NCBI GenBank assembly: GCA_023630585.1
Contig: CM042544.1
Location: forward strand, 9,585,756 to 9,649,755
Source: Cranoglanis bouderius
Taxonomy: Eukaryota; Chordata; Actinopteri; Siluriformes; Cranoglanididae
DNA length: 64,000 nt
Reading direction: 5' to 3'
Of the stretch, positions 37,371 through 48,214 are shown piece after piece. The translations under genes and the position numbers were made by a program. Numbering within the stretch: position 1 is the stretch's first letter; each line of letters opens with the position of its first letter. The notes beneath the pieces were generated by a model. That model had not been told where the DNA came from. It made no database searches and saw only the letters and a program-made list of their open reading frames with translations.

Positions 37371-37503
37371 GTGAGGAGACATTTGCAGAAAATGGGACTT
37401 TTACAACCAATGACCATATTTTTGTGTCAGGAGATTCACAGAATGCAGAACATCATAGGCTGTGTGCATAGCACTCTCACTGACCTTACATATGCTATTG
37501 ATG
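37371..37503 (+). pseudogene. dnah8: dynein heavy chain exon relic 5
   Basis: 133 nt between a TGTAG acceptor and GATG|GTGAGT. Encodes LQKMGLLQPMTIFLCQEI, HRMQNIIGCVHSTLTDL and AIDG (relatives: FQPMNIFLRQEIDRMQ). Open and in phase with the next exon. A Tc1-like relic starts about 20 bp past the donor. Confidence 0.9.
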
Positions 37504-37522
37504 GTGAGTTTCAATGAAATGA

Positions 37523-38915
37523 AGCCTGAAATGAAGATGGACACAGTTTTTGTTTTATCCAGTTGTATTTATTCAGTGGAACTTATAACATCCAAGTGAA
37601 AGATATAACACCACCATGTCAGAAAAAAATTAAAAAACAGAATCACTGAGTTGGAAAAAGGATCATACCCTTGTGTCAGTATTTTTGTTGACCTTTTGCT
37701 TTAATTACAGCATTTAGTCTGTTGAGATATGTCTCTACTGACTTTGCACATCTAGACTTTGCAATATTTGTGCACTCTTCTTTGCAGAACTGCTCAAGTT
37801 CAGTTAAATTTGATGATGACCCTTTGTGGACTACAGTCTTCAAGTCATTCCACAGATTTTCATTGGGGTCTGGGCTCTGACCAGGCCATGCAAGGACATT
37901 CACCTTTTTCTCCTTCAACCACTGTGTGGTCAGTTTTGCTGTGTGCTTTGGGTCATTGTCATGTTGGAAGGTAACTTTCTTCCCATTGACAACATTCTGG
38001 CAGACGGCAGCAGATTTTCCTCAAGAATTTGACTGTATTTTGCCCCATCCATTTTTCCTTCTATCCTGACAAGTGCTCCAGTCCCTGCTGCAGAGAAACA
38101 CCCCCATAACAGGATATTACCACTTCCATGCTTTACTGTAGGAATGGTGTTATTTGGATGGTGAGCTGTATTGGATTTCCACCAGACATTTCATTTTGTG
38201 TTGAGGCCAAATAATTCAATTTTAGTCTCATCTGACCATAACACCATTTTCCATGTGGCCTCAGAATCTTCAAGGTGCGTTTTGGCAAAGCTCAGTCGTG
38301 ACTGCATGTGGCATTTCTTGAGGAGTGGCTTTTTTCTTGCAGCCCTCCCATACAAGCCACATTTGTGGAGAAATTGTGATATTGTTGTCACATGCACTCT
38401 TTGTCATAAATTCCTGCAACTGCTTCAGAGTTGCTGTAGGCCTCTTGGTAGCATCTCTGACCAGTTTCTTCCTGGTTCTTTCATCCAGTTTGGAGTGAAG
38501 TCTCCTGACTTGTGACTGTCCACAACTTTATCCCGGAGATCTTTTGAGATCAGATCTTTGCCACCCATAGTTGATTGTTTACTTCAGTTGCACTACCAAG
38601 GACTGAAATGCTCCAGGAAAGCTCTTTTCACGCTGAGCTAATCAAAATGACCACGGCTGATCACAGCTGAAAGTCAAATGACTTTGAGTGCCATTGAGAA
38701 GGTGATTAGCTACACCTGATTGCGTTTACAAGTCGTTTTTTAAATAAAAAATTTTTAAAAATTCTGACATGTTGACATCTTTCACTTGGATGTTATACAC
38801 TGCACTGAGTAAATACAGCTGGATAAAACAAAAACTGTGTCCATCTTCATTTCAGGCTGAAAAGCAACAAAATGTGATTATTTTAAAGAGGGGTGATTCT
38901 TTTCTATACCCACTG
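37523..38915 (-). mobile_element. Tc1-like transposon, sister of 22549-25532, one end missing
   Basis: Ends CACTG at 38915 followed by TA. The opposite TIR is lost; element text begins GCCTGAAATGAAG at 37523. Transposase on the minus strand: ITTISQFLHKCGLYGRAARK (38395-38330), WSDETKIELFGLN, then WPGQSPDPNENLWNDLK (37890-37835, with part of SPDLNPIENLW deleted) and EQFCKEECTNIAKSRCAKS. Broken frames. Confidence 0.88.
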
Positions 38916-38969
38916 TATATGGTTCAATACTTACGTTTTTAGATGTTATTTGTTTTCTATAATTAAAAG

Positions 38970-39179
38970 ACACTATAATCATGTCTGAAGACTTTCAAGA
39001 TGCTCTAGACAGCATGTATGATGCTCATGTTCCAAAGTTGTGGCAGAGAATTTCATGGGAATTAACCACTCTTGGTTTCTGGTTTAGTGAGCTTCTTGAA
39101 AGGAACCAGCAATTCCATAGCTAGACTTTTGGAAGCTGCCCCCATCAGTTTTTGGCTGACAGGATTTTTCAATCCCCAG
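38970..39179 (+). pseudogene. dnah8: dynein heavy chain exon relic 6 (nonsense plus frameshift)
   Basis: Encodes TIIMSEDFQDALDSMYDA and STLGFWFSELLERNQQF-type sequence. TAG at 39122-39124 stands where relatives have Trp (TGG). One extra T in 39149-39153 then shifts the frame; past it FWLTGFFNPQ resumes up to CAG|GTAGGT. The 210-nt length is one over phase expectation. Confidence 0.9.
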
Positions 39180-39374
39180 GTAGGTTAATGAATAGTTTTG
39201 CTATCCTCCATTGGGTGAGGACAGATTTAGCTCTGCTTTAATAGCTTTAATAGCTTTAATTGGAGCTTAGTAAAATTAGTTATGCTCATCCAGATCATGT
39301 TAACTAGATACTGACATTTAGTAGGGAAAAGAAATTTCACAAACTATATTAAGATTCATACTTTTCCTCAACTA

Positions 39375-40895
39375 TAGCCCCTGGCAAAAAGTTATGGAAT
39401 CACCACACTTTTTTTTCTTTTTTTTTTTTTTTTTTTACTTTGTAGCAAATAAACAAATCACAGATATGACACAAAACAATTTTTGTTTAATAGCTGAACA
39501 TTCTGGCTTCATGAAACATACCTCAAACAAGTTAAATTAAATTATTTTAATTAATGGCATTTTTTTTTTTTTTTCAGATCAAGCAGTGAAAAAATTATGG
39601 AATCACTCAATGTTGAGGAAAAAAATATGGAATCAACTTGTAATTTGCATTTCTAAAACAAATACCAGCACAAGTCTAAAAATGCAAGTTAGTCTGAGGT
39701 TAAAAGAGAGTGCTTACAGACCTTAACCTTGGAGAGTTGTCAACTGAAACATTGGAAAGGATTATAAAACTCCTTCAAGAACAACACAGAGTGTGGCAAA
39801 AGATGTTGGTTGTTCCCAGTCAGCTAAAATTTTGTGCAAGTTTATACAAAATGGGAAGGTTTTAAAAGGAAAACATACAGGTAGACCAAGGAAGACAGCA
39901 AACAGCAAACAGGATAGAAAACTCAAAGCAGTATGAAAAATAGAAAATGCACAACAAAACAAGTGAAAAACAAATGAGCAGAATCAGGAGTCAATGTTTG
40001 TGACAGAACTATAAGAAATTGGTTGAATGAAATGGGATTTATATATAGAAAAGCCTAAAGAATACCAGCACTAACACCTACACAGAAGAAAACAAGGTTA
40101 CAGTGGGCTAAAGAGAAGCAATCATGCTGTGTGGATGATTGGATGAAAGTGATATTCAGTGATGAATCACAAATCTGCATTGGCCATGGAAATGATGCTG
40201 GAAATTTTGTCTAGTGCCGTTCTGATGAAATATATAAAGATGACAGCCTGAAGAAAACAATGAAATTTCCCCACTCATTTATGATATGGGGTAGCATGTC
40301 AGGTAAGACATGGTCCCCAGCCAGACCAGACCTCAGTAGTCAATGCACAGTTGTACATTGAAATTTTGGACACTTTTCTCATTCCATCGATAGGAAATCT
40401 TGCCACAAAGCAAAGAGTGTTAAAGCTTTTTTTCAGGAAAGGCATATAACTCATTAACATGGCCAACAAACAGTCTGGATATCAATCTGATTGAAAAAAT
40501 TGTGCATCACAAGGCTCCATCCTGCAAAGCTGATCTGTCAACCGCTATTTGAGAAGGTTGGAACCAGCTTGATGGAGAATATTGTTTTTCATTTGTGAAG
40601 TCCATGCCTCAGAGAATTCAGGCTATCATAAAAGAAGGAGTAACAAAGTGCTAGCTGTGAATTTTTTTTTTTGGATGATTCCATATTTTTTTCCTCTACT
40701 TCATCTGGAAAAAATATGCCATTAATTAAAACAATTAAATTTTTAAAGGTATGTTTCATGAAGCCAGAATGTTCATCTATTACACAAAACTTTTTGCATC
40801 ATATCTGTGATTTTTCATCATAAAAGCTACGAACTAAAAAAGCTGGGTGAGCATTTCTCTAAGTGTGGTGATTCCATAATTTTGCTAGGGGCTGC
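39375..40895 (+). mobile_element. Tc1-like transposon, heavily decayed
   Basis: Inverted ends AGCCCCTGGCAAAAAGTTAT and the near complement of CATAATTTTGCTAGGGGCT. Plus-strand pieces of transposase: NWLNEMGFIYRKA (40015-40055), DWMKVIFSDESQICIG (40135-40185, first Asp) and SFMIWGSMSG (40275-40305). Many stops. Flanking TA is not clean. Confidence 0.82.
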
Positions 40896-41007
40896 ATGCT
40901 TTTCCACAAACATAGTTGAAGGAACACAGTAGGTTTCATATTGATTGTATCATAATTTTCAAGTTATTGTACCACTTGAGTGATTCAGTTCCTTTACTTT
41001 ATATAAG

Positions 41008-41220
41008 GGTTTCTTAACAGCTATGTGTCAAGAGACAACCCATATGAACCTGGCTAAAGGTTGGGCATTGGACACTGTTGTGCTACTCAATAATGTAACA
41101 AGAATGATGAGGGAGGATGTGACAGGACCACCTCCAGGAGGGGTCTACATCTGGGGACTCTTTCTAGATGGTGCAGGGTGGGACAAACGGAACAGCAAGC
41201 TAACAGAATCTTCTCCTAAG
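41008..41220 (+). pseudogene. dnah8: dynein heavy chain exon relic 7
   Basis: 213 nt, 71 codons, open, phase 0 on both sides (ATAAG acceptor, AAG|GTATGC donor). GFLTAMCQETT, AKGWALDTVVL and GVYIWGLFLDGAGWDKRN match the dynein C-terminal domain, with two extra residues before KGWALD. Confidence 0.9.
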
Positions 41221-41451
41221 GTATGCCTCAGAAGATACAGAAATGTATGGTGCAATACCCAAAAAATATAGCGCTTCTAATAGTGGGGAACCACATTTAT
41301 TTATGTATGTCAGCTGTATAGCTTCTGCTGAAATTTGTTCACATTATGCAAGCAGTGATACCTAAAATAGTCACTATTTGACATAAATGTATTTGTAAAA
41401 GTTTTTAGTTTCCTTCTTGCATGAGACTTTCTATTTTTCATTGGATGTCAG

Positions 41452-41673
41452 ATTCTCTTTACTCCTATGCCAGTGGTGCATGTCTATGCTGTCGGCAGTG
41501 TCAATATGTCAGATATCAAGCAACCTCAGGGAAACAGCCTATACTCCTGTCCAGTGTACAGGAAGCCCAGACATACTGACCTTAACTTCATATTCAGCGT
41601 GTTTCTCTGGACCATACAGAACCCAGACCACTGGACATTAAGGGGTGTGGCCTTATTTTGTGACTGCAAATAA
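41452..41673 (+). pseudogene. dnah8: dynein heavy chain last exon
   Basis: Starts after GTCAG at 41447-41451. MPVVHVYAV, YSCPVYRKPRHTDLNFIF and HWTLRGVALFCDCK followed by TAA match the end of DNAH5/DNAH8 (HWVLRGVALLCD-K). Open throughout. An AATAAA lies at 42241-42246. Confidence 0.92.
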
Positions 41674-42316
41674 TTTGATGATGAAGCTTTCTATTCTTTT
41701 ATTTTCTTTTTTAGCATTGGAGCAGCAAGACCTACATTTACATTTACGACCTGAATGTTTTCTGCATCTTATTAGTTTAGATTTATTAGTTTTTATTGCT
41801 AATTTATATTAATCATGTATTTCATATTTTGTGGTGATGGGATATATTTGTAAAATGACCCAAATATGACCAAAGTATCATAATTGACTGTATTATTTAC
41901 TTAATGCACAGCTACCAATAGATAATTTTGTAGGAAAGCTTTAACATACATAAAAACATGTTCTGATGTAACATCCAATACCACAGTTGGGCAAACATAC
42001 ACAATGTACTTTATATGTTTGCCCAACTGTTTTCCCAGTATAATGTGCTATACATGTTTTTCCAAATGAAATGTAGGATTATTTATGTATACTTTTTTGT
42101 ATATTTATTTATGTATAGTCTTATTATAGCTGCTGTTGACCAAAAACATAGAATTATGTCTATTCCAATCAACATACAATTTTGAAAACCCTTACTTTAT
42201 ATAATGTTTAAAATTCATATCCTCTGGATTACACTAGAAAAATAAAATATTACACCTCACTGTACAGCTGTCATTTTTTAGAAGACTTCTTAAAAACCAC
42301 CTGATTGAGCTGACTG
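41674..42316. other. tail-to-tail intergenic space between dynein relic and cavin4
   Basis: AT-rich. Holds a 17-bp perfect inverted repeat (41983-41999 / 42014-42030). Confidence 0.7.
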
Positions 42317-42322
42317 TTTATT
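42317..42322 (-). terminator. candidate cavin4 polyadenylation signal (AATAAA)
   Basis: TTTATT on the plus strand reads AATAAA on the minus strand, about 450 bp past the cavin4 stop. It is the best-placed canonical hexamer I noticed, but the sequence is AT-rich, so a chance match is possible. Confidence 0.35.
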
Positions 42323-42769
42323 TCAAATGGCTAGGCAAGATTATCAAGTTTCATAAAACATAAGTACAATGCTGTAACACAGGAAATAACACATACATAA
42401 TGTTGCATGCAAAATCTAGAATATTTTAACACTATTTTAACATAGGTTAGGAATAATCCAACACCCCCAGTGTGCTCATTTCCTCTGACTTTTTTCAGCT
42501 TAATCATTAAACATCCATTATTAATCCAAGTAATATGTCCGATCCATACTAAGTGTAAAAATAGCTAAATTCTATGTTTTGCTAAATGACTTCCTTCAGG
42601 TTACCAACAAACCATATTCTGGCAGAAGAGCTGCTAGATCTGTGTGACTGGCCCGAGTTTTTACCACCAGGTGCTACAAGTCTATCATCTGCCTTCTCAA
42701 CAGGAACTGTAAATTTCTCAAACATGACCCAAAACTGCAAAAATTCCTTTGAGTCCATTGACTTGCTGC

Positions 42770-43357
42770 TTATGATAGCTCCTTCATGTCAAACATTGGC
42801 ACTTCTGGCTCATCTGCTTTGCCCTCTTCTGCTCCTTCCTGCTTTGGTGTGGGCTCTGTGTAAGCCACATCTGGACTGGGTTTACGCCCCTTGGGTGGTG
42901 GAATGGGCACTACACTCTCTGTAGTACCCTCGGCCCCCTCCTGACCCTCAGCTACAGTTCTCTCCTTCTTCAGGTTTAACTTTGCTGGGACATTCTTAGT
43001 TATGGTTTCCTTGAGGCGCTCTCCAGATTGTTTCAGGCGTTCACCTGACAGGCGAATCTTCTCACGACGCTCAGCTGTCACAATGCGTTCACCCAGCTTA
43101 TTAACCTTGGTTCCCAGATTCTCCTTGGTCTTGGTCATATTCTCACGGGAAAAGGTATTCCTCAGACTCTCAATGCGCTTCAGGCCAGTCTTCTTCAACT
43201 TTGCTGCTGTGGAGTCAGCCTCTTCAACAACCATGTATTCCTCATCTGAGTCAGGAATTAAGGTCTCGGGTACAGCTGGATCCACAGATGCCTCACCACC
43301 TGCTGCTCCTTTTGGGGTGTCCTTTGGGCCTGCTACAGCTGGGACCTCAGTATCACC
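42770..43357 (-). CDS. cavin4: cavin4 exon 2 (acidic linker, HR2, C-terminus)
   Basis: 588 nt including the TAA at 42772-42770. It begins GDTEVPA after a CAG acceptor. It carries the acidic SDEEY segment, a Lys/Arg-rich HR2 (phosphoinositide-binding region in cavins) with tandem SGERLK motifs, a PPPKGRKPSP proline-rich stretch and a short acidic tail ending MKELS. No frame lesions. Confidence 0.92.
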   Translation of the reverse strand, partial: GDTEVPAVAGPKDTPKGAAGGEASVDPAVPETLIPDSDEEYMVVEEADSTAAKLKKTGLKRIESLRNTFSRENMTKTKENLGTKVNKLGERIVTAERREKIRLSGERLKQSGERLKETITKNVPAKLNLKKERTVAEGQEGAEGTTESVVPIPPPKGRKPSPDVAYTEPTPKQEGAEEGKADEPEVPMFDMKELS

Positions 43358-43433
43358 CTGTGAAAAGAGTGTATTTATTTTAGTGTAACTTAAAATTTCA
43401 CATTAGTAAAAATTCAATTTCAATAAAAAAATA

Positions 43434-43500
<67 letters not shown>

Positions 43501-46500
43501 TTCTAAATAGTAGTTTTAGACCTTAATCTCCAAATCAGCTTAATTTCAACTTTACTAAAAAAAAAAGATGTCAGCTAATAATGAAGTAATAAAGAAGTCA
43601 GTTAAATGTTTTTATATAACTAATCCACCATCTACCATTTCCAAATATAAAAATCCTTTAGACAACTGCATTTTGAATCCATTCAGATTTATTTCTATTT
43701 TTGTTTACCGGTACTACGGTAGTATCGTGATACTAAAGCTTCAAAATTCTGTTGACGCCACTGTATTTTTTAAATGGTAGTATCGTCAATACAGTAGTAC
43801 CATAAGTAATGTCAGTTAATACTATTTTTGCTAAAATGACACATCTCACTGCTTTTGCAGAATTCACAAAGGTTAGTGACACTTCATTTAACCTAAATTC
43901 TTTACCTTAATCTTTAAAGATTTCCTGTTTGCTACCAAGCAAGCGAACATTATGCCAATAACGTGTAAATAATAAAATTAGCCATGTTTGATTGTAAGCG
44001 AGTTAATTTCCAAATTTAGTTATTTATTCTGAATGTTGTCTTCATTCTTAGTACTCTGAGCACAATTACCATTTGCATGATTTCATTGCTCTATGGAACA
44101 ATAGATGAAATATGTGGTACATTGAATGAATGCTTACCAATTGTATGATTGTTCTTGAGTTTTTCCAATAGCATTCATTCTCATTAATCAAATATTCAGA
44201 GGAAAATCTGGTTTGTCTGTTTTCTGTTTTCATATCTATGTATTTCTATAAATTTGGTTCATTTTGTAGATTTAAATTATGAATTAACACAATATTGCAT
44301 GGTATTATGATACTACTTGGTATCGTGATACTTCAGCTGGTATGGTATCATACAGTTGCAATCAAAATTATTCAACCCCCATTGCACATCAGGTTTATTG
44401 TCAAAATTTACAGACTTTCATACAAAAGCAATTGAAATAATTCAACACAACAAATGCTTCAAGTGGTTTCCCCAAATTCAACTGAGAATGCAACTAATAA
44501 TTACTTCTCCAGTTTCAAAATTATTCAACCCCTTCATGGCAAGCATCTTTTGTACTTAGTAGAGCACCCTTTTGCTGCAAACGAGATGCATAGCCAGACA
44601 CTAGCTTCTGGCAGCGTTCCTGAGGAATCTTAGCCCATTCCTCATGAGCAATGGCCTCCAGTTCAGTAATATTCTTGGGTTTGTGTGCTGCAACCACCTT
44701 CTTCAAATCCCACCAGAGATTTTCTGTGGGGTTCAAGTCAGGTGACCCTGTAGAATTTTCCAAGACTTCTTCTGCAACCAAGCCTTGGTGGAATTTGAGG
44801 TATGCTTGGGATCATTGTCCTGTTGGAAGGTCCAGTGACGCCCAAGCTTCAACTTCCTCACAGACGGCATGACGTTTTCTCCTAGGATTTCCTGATACTT
44901 TAATGAATCCATCTTGCCTTCCATATGCTGCAGGTTTCCAGTGCCAGAGGATGCAAAGCAGAGACAGGGTGTTCTTTCTTCATGCTTCTTTCTCCAGACA
45001 TACCGCTGAACCATCATGCCGAAAAGTTCCAGTTTTGTTTCATACCTCCACAGAACAGAATCCCAAAACTTCTGTGGCTTATTTATATTATTTTGAGCCG
45101 ATTTTCTTGTGTTTTGTGTAGTGGTGTACGTCTTCAGTGCCTGTTGCCACCAGGTCTTGCTGCAGGTCTTTTGCAGTTACTTGAGGGTTTTTCACAACCT
45201 GCCTTCTCAGAAATATGGTTGCTTCCTTTTTCATTTATTTTTTTTGCCCCTAGCCAGTGCAACTAATGAAGTAATGAACTAATTGTGAGGGATTCTATTC
45301 AGGGGGTTGAATAATTTTGAGACTGGAGAAGTCATTATAAGTTACATTTTCAGTTGAATTTGGGGTAACCACTTGAAGCATTCGTTGTGTTCAACTATTT
45401 CAATTGCTTTTGTTTGATTTGTCAGCAAACAGCTGAAAGTCTGTAAATTTTGACAATAAACCTGATTTGCAATGTGGGTTGAATCATTTTGATTGCAACT
45501 GTATGTTTATGGCATCATATGTTTATGGTATCGTGACAACCCTATTAGTGCACAATTTTACAATATTATTAATGCACAATTCTTCCATTCTGTTATTATT
45601 TTACTTCCTCTTAATATAGAAATGAAGCTATAGTTTAAACTTAGGCTTGGAGGACACATTCGTTCATCTTTAGCAACTGCTTTATTCTGGTCAGGGTCAC
45701 AGTGAATCCTATCCCGGCAATGTTGGTCACAAGACCAACTCACCCCAATTCACCCCAGATGGGACACCAGTACATTGCAGGGCACCATTCACACACACAT
45801 TCACACACACATTCACACACTCATTCACACCTAGATTCAATTTAGCTTGTGTGTTTGGATAGTGGGAGGGAACTGGAGAATACATAGGAAAACCCACATG
45901 AACACAGGAGACCATGGAAAAACTTCCACGCCAAAGATCCTAGTGTACTAAGTAATGCGGGTTTCAAAAAAGGAAGAGAGGCACACAAAAGAGGCATTAG
46001 AAAAAATACTTGAATAAAACTGAACATATGTCTTGTTATTTGTGGGCCATGCTAAACTTTACATTATATTTAACACAGTTTATTAGTGTGAATGTAATAT
46101 ATTTGCTAAAATATTAAGAAAACATTTTCTTTTATAATCATATAACTATAATAATCATATATTTGGAAAACATATTTTCCAAATATAAAAAACCTTTAGA
46201 CAAAATATTTTCCAAATATAATCGGAATAAAATAAATTAATTTGACCATAGGGCCATATCATAATTACATAGTTCATATATTATGTATTTTATATTTTTC
46301 AGTGTATTAAAGCTCTTTTTGTTATGGCCTAAGTAATTTCTTTGTTGTTGCTACAGCAGTTACTTTGTCTTAGTCCATAGGCGAACTGCTGAAGTTTCTG
46401 TAGTGGTGTACATATGTAGTGCTGTACACAATCATTCCAATTTTTGAAGTTTTTAGAGGCTTGAATGGTTGCCAAACATCTGTTCTGTGCCATTAATTAA

Positions 46501-48214
46501 AATTGTTTGAAATTTGAAAATGTCTGCTTGTGAATAGGCTATTGATAGCCTAGCACTGATCAGTAATTGCAGACCATTTCAGTGCAGCAACCCAGAATGA
46601 CTCACAGCTGATAGTTACACACTATATTAGGACATGTGTCTTCACAGACTAACCTCTCAGAATAACCCTGTACAAGTTTGTCAGCTGTTACCTGCATGTA
46701 GCACTGCCTAAAAACACAGATAATACAGAAACAGCTATAAACATTAACATTAACAAAACAACATAGTTACTCCTTTTATCTATTTTTAATTTTCTGGGTT
46801 TTGCTAAAATGTCAGCTAAACATTTACTAAGATACACACAACTAAAAAAGTTGTATAAAAGTCTTAGGTTTTATTAATGTAAATGTTGTTTTATAATGGG
46901 TATTGTTATTTATTACATAAATTATCTTCTACTATTTTTGCTTGCTGTCATAGTAAACCTTATCTTTATTTCATTCAGTAAAATGATTTCATATCTTGGT
47001 ATTTCTTCAGATTAAAATAAATTAAAATAAATATTTAAAAATAAAATAAAAATTTATCTTACTCATTATTGTTATATATACTAGGTGTTATATAACACCT
47101 AGTATAACTATGGTGTAGCCCTCTGAATTAAAAAAAATATGGTGCTAATTTTGGCAGATTTAATTAAATACTGCTTATTAATAATTAAATAATACTAACC
47201 TCCTAACCAGCTTCTTAATCAGGTTTATTCATCTTATCTGGTGAATAAACCTGAATCTAATCTTAAAACCTTGTATAATGGTATAATGATTATAACACTA
47301 GCAGGAATTTTTTTTATTTAGTTACTAGTGTAAGGAAAGTAAGTCTGAACCTCATATGTTGTCTTCAGAAATGTATGTATTATATATTCCCTTCATTTTA
47401 TGGTATATTGCTACACAGACGATGTCAGGTGGTCTCTTCTTTCTCTCCATAAGGAAAACTTACTGTCAAATAATTCTGCATCTTAAATACTGTTATTATT
47501 TAAGATGTTCTGTTCATAATACTGTTCTGTTCATAAATGACTCATTATATCTGTAATCAACTAATTGAACTAAAATCACTATTGGTCGGCATACTTCTGG
47601 TTCAATCTTTCAATACATATCCAAGGTAAAGCACAGAATAACCACTGACTAGTCATTGGCAATAGAAATTACCCTTAAAGGTATCTGTCATCTGTTTTAG
47701 GTACATTTTTTAGTTATGATGTAAAGAAGAATCTTAACTAGAAAAAATAGCATGGTGCACAAACTTTTCTAGTTAAGGTTCTTCCTCAGGGATCCCTGTT
47801 GTATACATAATTTAGAGATGGCCCTTAGCCAGAATTCACATGCCTTACCTGGTATATTACAACACGGAACTTGTTTTTGTTTAGCAGCTCAGCCTGTGTT
47901 TCCTCTACCTTCTTGACACGTATATTTTGCTTTTCTACACGGACCCGCACATCCTTAATGTGGCAGCCAACTTTTCGTGTTTTCTCCAATAGCTTTTCCA
48001 CAGTACCACTGGTAGTGGTGTGCTCCTTGGTCAACTTTACTACATCTTCCTGTATGGTCTTCACATTGTTCTCCAAATCCAGCTGTCTCTCTTCCATGCG
48101 TTGCTGGCATGCGTGCACATTGTCAATGATCCCAGCCACACGTTCCAGGAGAGAGAGAATATTCATGGCATTGGGCTCATCTGTAGCAGCCACAAGTCCC
48201 AGTTTTTCTGCCAT
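42770..48214 (-). CDS. cavin4: cavin4 (muscle-restricted caveolae-associated protein 4), two exons
   Basis: Cavin-4 (MURC) is a cytoplasmic coat protein of muscle caveolae that trimerises with other cavins and promotes Rho/ROCK signalling and caveola shape (family knowledge). Exon 1 is 48214-47849 and exon 2 is 43357-42770. The donor is CAG|GTAAGG, the acceptor CAG|GGTG, phase 0. The joined frame is 317 aa with no stop; human cavin-4 is about 364 aa. Residues about 19-122 form the HR1 coiled coil, with the cavin-4 signatures LLEKTRKV, HIKDVRVRVEKQ and KNKFRVVIYQ. An acidic patch with SDEEY lies near residues 159-163. A basic HR2 follows at about 175-240 with repeated SGERLK units and RTVAEG. 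The ATG at 48214 is chosen because it is the only ATG before HR1 (GTCATGG context). The basic HR2 repeats and RTVAEG fit cavin-4 better than cavin-1, -2 or -3. I cannot tell whether it is the fish a or b paralogue. Confidence 0.93.
43434..43500. repeat. (ATT)n microsatellite in cavin4 intron
   Basis: About 22 uninterrupted units. Confidence 0.95.
44353..45501 (-). mobile_element. Tc1-like transposon in the cavin4 intron
   Basis: TIRs CAGTTGCAATCAAAATTATT and CAGTTGCAATCAAAATGATT between TA sites (44351-44352, 45502-45503); 1,149 bp. Minus-strand transposase in two main frames: 45017-44733 (HWTFQQDNDPKHTSNSTKAW) and 44781-44521 (SPDLNPTENLWWDLK, EWAKIPQERCQKLV). The DNA-binding part near 45220-45110 reads FLRRQVVKNPQVTAKDLQQ. 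Frame changes make it inactive. Same strand as cavin4. Confidence 0.92.
45640..45920. repeat. fish dispersed repeat with CATTCACAC spacer
   Basis: Text of the type TTTATTCTGGTCAGGGTCACAG, GATGGGACACCAGTAC, GCAGGGCACCATTCACACAC and GGAAAACCCACATG in that order is a very common dispersed repeat in teleost genomes (recognised by its wording). Class not certain. Confidence 0.55.
47849..48214 (-). CDS. cavin4: cavin4 exon 1 (HR1 coiled coil)
   Basis: 366 nt, 122 codons. It encodes a short variable N-terminus and the whole HR1 trimerisation coiled coil. Ending the first exon right after VVIYQ matches the conserved two-exon layout of cavin genes. The donor GTAAGG lies at 47848-47843. Confidence 0.93.

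Larger units (their letters stand above)
16985..41673 (+). pseudogene. dnah8: axonemal dynein heavy chain, DNAH5/DNAH8 type, 3' portion, degraded
   Basis: Outer-arm axonemal dynein heavy chains are about 4,600-residue AAA+ motors that drive cilia and sperm flagella. Seven segments matching the extreme C-terminal region appear in order on this strand: 16985-17163, 26310-26563, 28766-28879, 31443-31598, 37371-37503, 38970-39179, 41008-41220, plus the last exon 41452-41673. From memory of human sequences, DNAH8 fits better than DNAH5 (FNQADF, QPMTIFL, GAGWDKRN). Lesions: two frameshifts in the second segment, GT-to-AT at two donors, an in-frame TAG at 39122-39124, and an extra T in the run at 39149-39153. 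I could not find the exon after IAQ, or the exons between 31598 and 37371 (the QYGGRVTDD-to-FEV stretch of mammalian orthologues). Introns are packed with transposons. The rest of the gene (over 80%) is not in the window; upstream sequence was lost or lies elsewhere. If the sequence is accurate this is a pseudogene. Confidence 0.85.
43361..47848 (-). other. cavin4 intron 1 with repeat insertions
   Basis: The 4.5-kb intron holds an ATT microsatellite (43434-43500), a Tc1-like element (44353-45501) sitting inside an older repeat with GGTATCGTGA-type motifs on both sides, and a common fish dispersed repeat (45640-45920). From 46100 to 47800 it is AT-rich with nothing recognised. Confidence 0.8.

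Noticed and set aside
42586..43388. Plus-strand frames opposite cavin4 exon 2
   Set aside because: They are shadows of the cavin4 coding exon; codon pattern and homology support the minus strand.
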